A stretch of DNA of 64,000 nt from CBDCWQ01 sp965223435 (GTDB lineage: Bacteria > Myxococcota > Kuafuiibacteriia > Kuafuiibacteriales > Kuafuiibacteriaceae): assembly GCA_965223435.1 (NCBI GenBank), contig CBDCWQ010000021.1, positions 558,001-622,000 of the forward strand, in the 5' to 3' direction. Below the pieces are notes generated by a model. It worked only from the letters and a program-made list of their open reading frames with translations. It did no database searches and was not told the origin of the DNA. Of this stretch, positions 50,660 through 57,412 are shown one piece after another. Numbering within the stretch: the stretch's first letter is position 1; each line of letters opens with the position of its first letter. Both the position numbers and the translations under genes were made by a program.

Positions 50660-51933
50660 TTAGTGGGCCGCGCGGGTCCAGTCGGAAACGGATCTGGGGG
50701 CGTCTTTCAGTCGAAAAGCACCCTGGAGCCCGCCTCCCATAAAGGCCAGTGGGCCCCAGCGAACCAGGTTCATCGGGTCTATCGGGGTTCCGTGGCGCCT
50801 GATCTCGAAGTGCAGATGGGGGCCGGTGGACCGTCCGGTGCTGCCCAAGAGGCCGATGACATCACCTCCGCCCACCGTTTGCCCGTTTTCGACCAGGACT
50901 TTCATCAGGTGCGCATATCGGGTCACGTAACCCTGCTTGTGCTGGAGTTCGACGGTTCTTCCGTGTCCCCCCATCCAGCCGGCGTGGATCACGCGGCCGG
51001 TGTGTGCGGCGCTGACCACCGATCCCCGGTCTCCTCCGAGGTCCACCCCGGCGTGGAATCGGTAGTCTTGGCCTTCCGTCAAGGGGTCGAGGCGGTGGCC
51101 GAAGGGGCTGGTGATCACCACGGGGGATAGGGGCCAGATAAAGACGAGGCTTCCTTGGGTGGACGCGGCCTGTTGCTGTTCACGGTGGTGTTGCATATGG
51201 CTCGCCATGCGGCCGTAGAGTTTCTGGGTGCGCCGCGTGATGCGGGCTGGGGCGGTTCCGAAGGCGCGCTCGGTGAGTTCGAGTTCGGTTTCGAGGGTGG
51301 ACCCGGAGCTGAACGACGAAGCGGGCCGTCAGGTCGCCAGGTGGAGTTCGGAGGGCGGGGCCCAGCCTTTCGAGCAGGTGATCCCACCTCGCGACCAGCT
51401 CGGGTTGCCACCGCGGGTACAGCGCGGGGCTTTTGGTCGGTTGCGGCGGTAGCGCGGGTGGTTTGAGGCGCGGTGCACGCGCGGAGGGGCGATGGGGCGG
51501 TACCGCAGGCCTCGGGGTCTCTTGGTTTTTGAGAACTACGCTGAGCCATGTGGGTGCATGCTGGCTTGCCTCGGAGACCTCTTGGGTAGGTGGGGAGGCG
51601 GGTTGGGCACTGCGCTTTACGGGTCGCCCTTGCTGTTCTTGTCTCAGGCGGTGCAGGGCGAGCCGAAAGGTCCCAAGTTCTTGCTGGGATGGTGTTGAGG
51701 GCTTCGCTGGGTGAGGCGCTTGGGTCGGCGTGGGGCCCGAGCCCGAGGGGCTCGCGCCGGGGGCCCTGGGCTCGTCGGGGGCGAAGGGGGTTTGGGTGCG
51801 ATGGGCGGGGAGCGAATCCATCACGATGGTCGTCTTCCCACGTGGTGTGGGGCGCGCCCATGCTGTGGCATCCCACGAGCCCCCAAGAGACGAGGAACCA
51901 CGGCCTGCTTATGAGGCGATGTCGCTTCGTCAA
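50660..51933 (-). CDS. M23 family peptidase lipoprotein, interrupted by two frameshifts
   Basis: The C-terminal domain (from about 51170) is a LytM/M23 zinc metallopeptidase. It shows SPFGHRLDPLTEGQDYRFHAG, the HAGVD metal ligand set, GYVTRYAHLMKV and GPHLHFEI (HxH). Upstream coding continues in two other frames. TLETELELTERAFGTAPAR joins FVVQLR if one G is removed near 51302-51304. The Pro-rich middle section joins a lipoprotein start (LTKRHRLISRPWF then LVSWGLVGC, TTG at 51933) if one C is removed near 51807-51810. The restored protein is about 420 residues: lipoprotein signal, Pro-rich linker, helical segment, M23. It probably cleaves peptidoglycan cross-links or activates an amidase. It is first in the M23-kinase-receptor unit. 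Confidence 0.78.
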
Positions 51934-52042
51934 GACCCTATTCCCTACCCGTCTGGCTGCGATTTTGACAAAAGAAGGGGCCCCACCGCAAAAGTCTTCA
52001 TTGCGGTTTTTCGGCAGGGTGGGCGAATACTCCCAAACTGAG

Positions 52043-52843
52043 GTGAGTGGACCCATCAACATCAAGAGCCCTGCTGAGATCGACGCGATGCGTGCGGTGT
52101 GCAGGCTTGCCGCAAAAACCCTTAAGATGGCATCAGAACTGGTGAAGCCAGGGGTGTCGACAGATGAAATCAACGAAGCGGTTCATGGGTACACGCTTGA
52201 AAACGGTGCCACGCCGGCGCCCCTGGATTACGGTGCGGATGCGTCTCGGGGCATACCGCCGTTCCCGAAGTCGGTCTGCACGTCGGTGAACGACGTCATC
52301 TGCCATGGTATTCCCTCAAAAAAAGAGATCCTCAAGGACGGGGACATCGTCAACATCGACGTGACTTCGATCCTCGACGGCTTTCATGGCGACACCTCCC
52401 GTACTTTTTTCGTGGGTTCGGTGAGCGACGAAGCACAGCAATTGGTCAAGGTGACCGAGGAATGTCTCCGGCGGGGCATCGCGGTGGTGCGGCCCAAGGC
52501 ACGGGTGAGCGAGATTGGCGCGGCGATCCAAGGGTACGCTGAGACCTTTGGGTATGGCGTGGTGCGGGAGTACGTGGGGCACGGCCTTGGCCGGCAATTT
52601 CACGAGCCTCCCCAGATTCCTCATTACCGCGCGCGGGGCTTCAACCCTCGCTTTAAGCAAGGCATGACCTTCACCATCGAGCCCATGATCAATCTCGGAT
52701 CCCATGAGACCGAGCTCGATTCGACGGACGGCTGGACGGTCCGTACCCGCGATGGCAGTTTGAGTGCCCAGTTTGAGCACACCCTGTTGGTGACCGAAGA
52801 GGGCTGCGATGTGCTGACCGACTGGAAACACATCGAAGAATGA
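52043..52843 (+). CDS. map: Type I methionine aminopeptidase
   Basis: 266 residues from a GTG at 52043 (SGPINIKSPAEIDAMRAVCR). It removes the N-terminal Met from nascent proteins. Metal ligands of the pita-bread fold are visible: DGDIVNIDVT (Asp), FHGDTSRTF (Asp), GHGLGRQFHEPP (His), TFTIEPMINLG (Glu) and QFEHTLLVTEEG (Glu). An N-terminal extension of the frame exists but overlaps the divergent M23 gene and is not family-like. GAGG lies directly before the GTG, so the ribosome-binding spacing is poor. The last codons and stop are duplicated just downstream. Confidence 0.94.
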   Translation: MSGPINIKSPAEIDAMRAVCRLAAKTLKMASELVKPGVSTDEINEAVHGYTLENGATPAPLDYGADASRGIPPFPKSVCTSVNDVICHGIPSKKEILKDGDIVNIDVTSILDGFHGDTSRTFFVGSVSDEAQQLVKVTEECLRRGIAVVRPKARVSEIGAAIQGYAETFGYGVVREYVGHGLGRQFHEPPQIPHYRARGFNPRFKQGMTFTIEPMINLGSHETELDSTDGWTVRTRDGSLSAQFEHTLLVTEEGCDVLTDWKHIEE

Positions 52844-52935
52844 TGCGCAGGCCTTTGGGTTGGCGCTCGCTCGGCGATGTGCTGACTGACAGGAAACACA
52901 TCGAAGAATGATGCACAGGCTTTCGGGTTGCGAAT
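52810..52935. repeat. 66-bp tandem duplication of the map 3' end
   Basis: GATGTGCTGAC at 52810 recurs at 52876. About 58 bases match with roughly six differences, and the unit includes the C-terminal codons (ending KHIEE) and stop codon of map. The period is 66 bases, a multiple of three, so the copy keeps frame behind the stop. Confidence 0.8.
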
Positions 52936-52942
52936 GGGGCGA

Positions 52943-54100
52943 TCACATCATCAAGAAGAGGATGACCCCCACGGCAACCAAGAGGCACAACGCGCCGACG
53001 ATCAGGATGACAATTTCCGCATGGGCGCCCGATTTCTCTGGGGAAGCGACGTTTTGTGTTTCTTTGGGGTTGTCGCCGGCCTGGGATTCGTCGCCCTCTT
53101 CTTCGGGCTCGGCGGCATCCTCAACGTCCGGGTCCTCTAGGTCTTCTTGAGCGTCGTCGTCGTCGTCGTCTGGTGGCGCATCTTCTTCTTCGTGGGCGTG
53201 TTCTTCTTCGTCTTGGTGTTCGCTATCGGAAACGTCCTCGGTACCGCTGGTAAACGGGTCTTCTTCTTGCCCGGCTTCGTCGCCGTCCTCGTCTTCTTCC
53301 GAGGGCCCCGCCATTTGATCCAGCAAGCGAGAGGGCGGATCGATGAAGATGAGCTTGATACCGCCGATGACCAGTTCATCGCCATCTTTGATCAGTTGGG
53401 CGCCCTCTATTTTCTTGTCGTTGACGAGAACGCCATTTTTGCTTCCTAGATCTTGCGCGGTGTAGCCGTGCCACTCTTTTTTGATCAAGCAGTGTCGCCG
53501 CGAGATGTTTTGGTCGTTGAGCGGAAGGTCGCATTCGGGGCTGCGGCCAATGACGACTTCGGTTCTCCCCTCCGAGAGTTCGAATCTCAGACCTTCGTCC
53601 GGCCCGGTCATCACCCTGAGTGCGGGGCTGTCGACCTTGGAGTCGCCGAGGGAGGCCAAGACCTCTTCGACCATGCGCCGAGCCAGCTGCTCGGTTTTTT
53701 CTCCGGGCTGTCGATCAAACATGGCGCGGGGTGAGGTGTGAAAGGTGATGTTGAATGCCATGATGGAGACGGTGTCGCCATCTCGCAGCAAGCGCTTTTC
53801 TCCGGCGCTGAGTTTGCGGTCGTTGTGGTTGGAACCGTGGGTGGAGCCCAGATCTTCGAGGAAATAGTCGCCGAGCTCGTAGAAAATGCGCGCGTGTCTT
53901 CTCGAAACGGTGGTGAGGGGGATCTGAATATCGTTGCCCGGATCTCGCCCCAACGAGATCACGTCTTGCTCGAAGTCGTAGGTGAACTCACGGACCGGCT
54001 TGTCAGGCATTTCCAGGCGCACCACCATACGGACAGGAGGCGCGCCCTCTTGTTCGGACCCAGATCGGGGTGAAGCCCCGCCGTTTTGCTTTGGTCTCAT
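52943..54100 (-). CDS. Tail-anchored protein with two FHA domains
   Basis: This 385-residue protein has FHA domain 1 at about residues 27-122 (ISLGRDPGNDIQIPL, VSRRHARIFY, LEDLGSTHGSNHND) and FHA domain 2 at about 160-255 (VVIGRSPECDLPLND, ISRRHCLI, DLGSKNGVLVND). Both retain the Gly-Arg, Ser-Arg-Arg-His and Asn/Gly signature for phosphothreonine binding. A long Glu/Asp-rich segment (about 265-350) follows, then one C-terminal membrane helix (VILIVGALCLLVAVGVILFL), which makes it tail-anchored with the FHA domains in the cytosol. It is a likely reader of Ser/Thr kinase output, and a kinase gene lies 2.3 kb away. It starts 22 bases after the TPR gene stop. Confidence 0.92.
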   Translation of the reverse strand: MRPKQNGGASPRSGSEQEGAPPVRMVVRLEMPDKPVREFTYDFEQDVISLGRDPGNDIQIPLTTVSRRHARIFYELGDYFLEDLGSTHGSNHNDRKLSAGEKRLLRDGDTVSIMAFNITFHTSPRAMFDRQPGEKTEQLARRMVEEVLASLGDSKVDSPALRVMTGPDEGLRFELSEGRTEVVIGRSPECDLPLNDQNISRRHCLIKKEWHGYTAQDLGSKNGVLVNDKKIEGAQLIKDGDELVIGGIKLIFIDPPSRLLDQMAGPSEEDEDGDEAGQEEDPFTSGTEDVSDSEHQDEEEHAHEEEDAPPDDDDDDAQEDLEDPDVEDAAEPEEEGDESQAGDNPKETQNVASPEKSGAHAEIVILIVGALCLLVAVGVILFLMM

Positions 54101-54122
54101 GGGAAGTGCCGTCGGTTGCGAC

Positions 54123-55283
54123 CTACTCCAGCTGAAGCTTTTTCACGAGGTCCTTGCAGCGGGCCACGCGCTCTGAAGATTGTCCGGCGCCGCTTCCCTT
54201 GTCTTTGTCGGTTCGGCACGCGATGAAGTCGGTGCATCGTCGGATGGTTTTCCCCGTATCCAGGAGTCGGTTGGCGTGCATGGCGAGTTCGAAATACGCC
54301 GGACAGTGTTTGGGGTCGAGTTTGATGGTGTTCTCCCATTCGTTGATCGCTTGGTCCATGAGCCCTTTGTCTCGGTAGATGGTGCCGAGGTCGTAGTGGT
54401 GGGTTGCGTTGCCAGGATCTTGCTTGATTTGCTCGAGGAAAGACTGAATCGCCGCATCTTTTTTCGCGCATAGCTCGTAGGCGACACCCAAATTCTGGCG
54501 TGCGCCCACCGATACTTCGCTGGCTTTGCCCTCTCGCATGGCGCACACGTAGGCCTGGATGGCGTCGTCGCACCGCGCAGTCTTGAGGTATGTATTGCCG
54601 AGATTGTAGCAACAAACTGGGTTTTCAGGGTCAATTTCGAGGCACCGCTTGAAGTTCTGCTCGGCGGCGGCGTACTCGCCTTCGACGAAGTCCATGAAAC
54701 CGAGGTGGTGTCGTCCGTTGAAGTTGTTGGGGTCCATTTCCAAAAGGCGGATCAGGTGGCTCCGAGCCTTCTTGTAGAGTGTTTTTCGTTTGTCGGTCTT
54801 TCCCTTGCTTCCTTCGATGGTGCCCTTGCGCATGAGACATACGCCATAGTTTTCTCGGGCGTTGAGGAAGCCAGGATCGATTTCAAGGGCTGCTTTGAAT
54901 TCGTCGCAGGCTGCGTTGTACTTCGGTGGGCTGCGCCGAAAGAATGTGGTGCCAAGGTTGTTGTGGGCTTCGGCAAAATCCTGATTGATGGCCAGGGCGT
55001 CCTTGAAATGCTGGGCGGCTTTGTCAAGGTTGGCATGGCAAAGCAGCTCGACCATGCCGAGGCAATTATGGGGGTGCTCAAAATTGCTTCCATACTCCAT
55101 CGCCAGGCGGCACCGTTCTTCGGCCGTCACGCATTGTCCTTCGTTGAGGTACTGGATCCCCATGTCGTGGTGCTTGATGGCTTCAGGATGGGTGGCCTGT
55201 GCTTCGCAGGCGGAACAGCGGACACACACGAGGGCGATCAAGATGGCGCACGCCTCATTTCGGTGATGGGAAAGCCAGATCAT
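54123..55283 (-). CDS. TPR-repeat lipoprotein, gliding-motility-protein-like
   Basis: This 386-residue exported protein has a hydrophobic N-terminus with Cys residues (ILIALVCVRCSAC), a possible lipobox. Seven or so TPR units follow, such as AQHFKDALAINQDFAEAHNN, CDEFKAALEIDPGFLNAREN, EQNFKRCLEIDPENPVCCYN and INEWENTIKLDPKHCPAYFE. The Cys-rich C-terminus (RRCTDFIACRTD) may be disulphide-bonded. It resembles TPR lipoproteins linked to motility or type IV pilus assembly in myxobacteria, but the exact role cannot be assigned. It is upstream in a two-gene unit with the FHA protein. Confidence 0.85.
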   Translation of the reverse strand: MIWLSHHRNEACAILIALVCVRCSACEAQATHPEAIKHHDMGIQYLNEGQCVTAEERCRLAMEYGSNFEHPHNCLGMVELLCHANLDKAAQHFKDALAINQDFAEAHNNLGTTFFRRSPPKYNAACDEFKAALEIDPGFLNARENYGVCLMRKGTIEGSKGKTDKRKTLYKKARSHLIRLLEMDPNNFNGRHHLGFMDFVEGEYAAAEQNFKRCLEIDPENPVCCYNLGNTYLKTARCDDAIQAYVCAMREGKASEVSVGARQNLGVAYELCAKKDAAIQSFLEQIKQDPGNATHHYDLGTIYRDKGLMDQAINEWENTIKLDPKHCPAYFELAMHANRLLDTGKTIRRCTDFIACRTDKDKGSGAGQSSERVARCKDLVKKLQLE

Positions 55284-55450
55284 GTTCGACCCCTTATACA
55301 GTGTTTCGGCTCAACCCATCGGCGGGAATGCAGTTCGTGGGCTGCGGGATTCACCCATGGGGTTCTATGCGGCTTTTGGGGGGTCCGGGGCCAGGTTCGG
55401 GGACGCGTGGCGTTTGACTCCTGGGTGCCCCCCCGCGAAGCTGGCGTCGC

Positions 55451-56125
55451 GTGAGGGGCGTGGGAGAAAAAATGTCAAGGATGCCGCATGTTTTGGTTGG
55501 AGCAGAGCGCTTCGCTCGGAGGGCGCGCTGCCCCGAGAGGTTGACCGGGGCACAGAACCGAAGCGGTTGGGGCCGTTCACGGGGGTCCGTGCGCGGGCGC
55601 CGATGGTGGTTGGCTTTGCTGATCGTGGTGGCCGGTACCGCCTTTTCGGGCGAGTCGTGGGCCCAGTACCGGGGCAACCAGTTTGGTTTTGAGGCGGGTT
55701 ACTCGTTTTTGGGCAAGAAGGCGGGGCTCGATTCCCACGGTTTCTTGGTCGGGCTTCGAGGCGCGTTTAAGACCACCGATCATTGGTGGTTTTCGGGGCG
55801 GGCGCTGGTGTCTTTTCGGGGCGAGCAAGACTTTTCGAACAATACTGTTGTGCTTTTGCACGTGGTGCCGGTGGATGCGCGGTACTATCTTCAAACCGAT
55901 TATTTTCGTCCCTTTGTGGGCGTGACAAACTCTTTTCAGTTTTTGTTCAATCAGACCATTGATACCAACGTTTTGTGGGGGCCAGGGGTGACCGGCGGCC
56001 TTGAAATTCGGCTCAAGCGTGACACTTTTTTGGCCTTTCAGCTCGATGCCTACTGGATGTTTGTGTTTGAGGGGCCAGACGCGCCGCTTTTGACCGCGAC
56101 GTCGCAATTGATCTTTTTCTTGTGA
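55451..56125 (+). CDS. Small outer-membrane beta-barrel-like protein
   Basis: 224 residues in the longest frame. A GTG at 55589 would give a clean signal peptide (MRGRRWWLALLIVVAGTAFS, then GESWAQ) and a mature protein of about 155 residues, and is the better start. Upstream sequence is Arg-rich and not signal-like. The mature part alternates hydrophobic and polar residues with many aromatic ones (FGFEAGYSFLG, GRALVSFRG, DARYYLQTDYFRPFVGVTN, FLAFQLDAYWMFVF), as in an 8-strand barrel. It ends SQLIFFL with a terminal Leu instead of Phe. No family name is assigned. Confidence 0.7.
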   Translation: MRGVGEKMSRMPHVLVGAERFARRARCPERLTGAQNRSGWGRSRGSVRGRRWWLALLIVVAGTAFSGESWAQYRGNQFGFEAGYSFLGKKAGLDSHGFLVGLRGAFKTTDHWWFSGRALVSFRGEQDFSNNTVVLLHVVPVDARYYLQTDYFRPFVGVTNSFQFLFNQTIDTNVLWGPGVTGGLEIRLKRDTFLAFQLDAYWMFVFEGPDAPLLTATSQLIFFL

Positions 56126-56145
56126 CGCCTTCTGCCTGAAAATAG

Positions 56146-56781
56146 GTGTTTTTGGGGCCAAAACGCTCGGTTTTCCCCATGGGCCTCGTGTTCTCGCTAG
56201 ACAAGTTTGGGACGGTCGGGGATACAAGATGCGTGGCGACCCGGCCTGCAATAGACCTCGAGCTTGTACCGTTGTTGCGCGCCCTTGAGACGCGTATCCG
56301 GGCCCTTAGCGGGGTCACGATGGCCATGGACAACGGGGTTAGGGTCTACGTTCGAGACGAACTTCCCTTTTTGCAGTTGGAGATCCGGCGAGACCACATG
56401 AACCTCGATCTGTGGCTCTCCGAAGAGGTTCGGGAGGATGCCCGCGCCTCAGGTCTTGGGCGTGCCCACCCTTTTCTCGGGCAAGAGACCGTCAAGATTC
56501 GCTTTGAGCGCGCGGTAGACCTCACGAAAGTGGCGCGTTGGCTCGAGGCGAGCCACAACTACGTCACCCATCGGGCCAAGCGTGAGGCACAGGGGGCGTC
56601 CAAATCGACCGGGCCTAAGAAAGCCGCCGTCAAATCGCCGGGTCAAGACAGCAAAAAGGTCACCGCGGACGCGGTTCGCGCCCGGACCCCTGAGACCCCA
56701 CCGATCCCGGCACACAACAAAAAAGCCGCGCATCGTGCGTCGACCGGCCGCGAAGCCGGTTCCCAGGCCGCCCGATCCTGA
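56146..56781 (+). CDS. Uncharacterised protein with DUF5655-like core and basic tail
   Basis: This 211-residue protein has a folded part (about 35-145) with a pattern seen in small domains of the DUF5655/YdhG type (DNGVRVYVRDELPFLQLEIR, HMNLDLWLSEEVREDAR, VKIRFERAVDLTKVARWLEA). The last 65 residues are Lys/Ala/Pro/Arg-rich and low complexity, similar to tails that contact DNA or RNA. The start is uncertain; an ATG at 56179 or a GTG at 56233 are alternatives. The gene follows the barrel protein by 20 bases in the same direction. Confidence 0.6.
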   Translation: MFLGPKRSVFPMGLVFSLDKFGTVGDTRCVATRPAIDLELVPLLRALETRIRALSGVTMAMDNGVRVYVRDELPFLQLEIRRDHMNLDLWLSEEVREDARASGLGRAHPFLGQETVKIRFERAVDLTKVARWLEASHNYVTHRAKREAQGASKSTGPKKAAVKSPGQDSKKVTADAVRARTPETPPIPAHNKKAAHRASTGREAGSQAARS

Positions 56782-56820
56782 GGCGCCCCGATCCAAAGAT
56801 CGGGCGAGCTAAACAATCTT

Positions 56821-56902
56821 GGGTAGGAAAAGGATCATACGTGAGGTCCGGTCCCCGACTCTTAAGCTCCACGTCGGTTATTCTATGATCCGTTTCCTAC
56901 CC
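56821..56902. repeat. 19-bp inverted repeat with 44-bp loop
   Basis: GGGTAGGAAAAGGATCATA (56821-56839) pairs with TATGATCCGTTTCCTACCC (56884-56902) with a single mismatch, and with a few more bases at the ends. The 44-base loop has no recognised content. The arms lack a T-run, so it is not a normal terminator. It could be a regulatory stem, a binding site pair or a miniature element end. Confidence 0.65.
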
Positions 56903-57240
56903 GAGACACCGAGCGCTGGCGGAAGTTCTCATTGTTTTGCCGCGTCGACGCGTGGCTTGCCTGCGTTTCCCTCGGCTGGTCGGCTGGGTGTGAGGGATAT
57001 GCGCTTGGCTCGCGTGATCACCACGGGGCAAAAAAGTTCTTGCCGGGAAACCATCTGGCGTCCGCCGGAGGCATCTATCCGGATAAACCCCTCCATTGGC
57101 CGTCCGCCAGCGAGCCTCTCGGGCGTGTGCGGGAGCGCACAAGTCGTGAAAGCGCGCTGGTTTCCGACGTTTGGAGAGATCCGGGGTGAGGGTGTGCCCT
57201 TCGCGCCTACATATACTACTGATGGTAGTGTTGCCCGCTA
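56903..57240. other. Long leader region of the ribonucleotide reductase gene
   Basis: About 340 bases with open frames but no recognisable protein and no cobalamin-riboswitch B12 box that I could find. Closer to the gene lie a CCCCA-ATATA-TGGGG palindrome (57245-57259), only loosely like an NrdR box, and a TTGACA at 57268. Confidence 0.35.
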
Positions 57241-57360
57241 TTCACCCCAATATATGGGGCTAGAATCTTGACAGTGGAATCTCGATGACGCACGGTTCGC
57301 CTCCGCGCCGCTGCTGGCAGCGGTGACTGCGACGTCACGTGGGATCTGGTTGGCAACATG

Positions 57361-57377
57361 CTGAATATTTGTTCAGT
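57361..57377. promoter_or_regulatory. LexA-like palindrome upstream of nrdJ
   Basis: CTGAATATTTGTTCAGT matches 15 of 17 positions of the Myxococcus xanthus LexA consensus as I recall it (CTRHAMRYBYGTTCAGS). It lies 36 bases before the start codon, where a repressor would block transcription. Control of the ribonucleotide reductase by DNA damage would make biological sense. Confidence 0.5.
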
Positions 57378-57412
57378 ATCGAGCGGCATTACTCAGGGGG
57401 AGGAGAATAGAT

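Noticed and set aside
51115..52173. 352-codon minus-strand frame overlapping map
   Set aside because: Its first 80 codons are antisense to map and its end is out of frame with the M23 gene; only the lipoprotein-signal part is real.
56787..56804. Hairpin CCCGATC-CAAA-GATCGGG as terminator
   Set aside because: The stem is only seven pairs and no T-run follows, so termination is not supported.
56903..57412. Cobalamin riboswitch or NrdR box before nrdJ
   Set aside because: No B12-box-like sequence was found, and the CCCCA-ATATA-TGGGG palindrome fits the NrdR consensus poorly.
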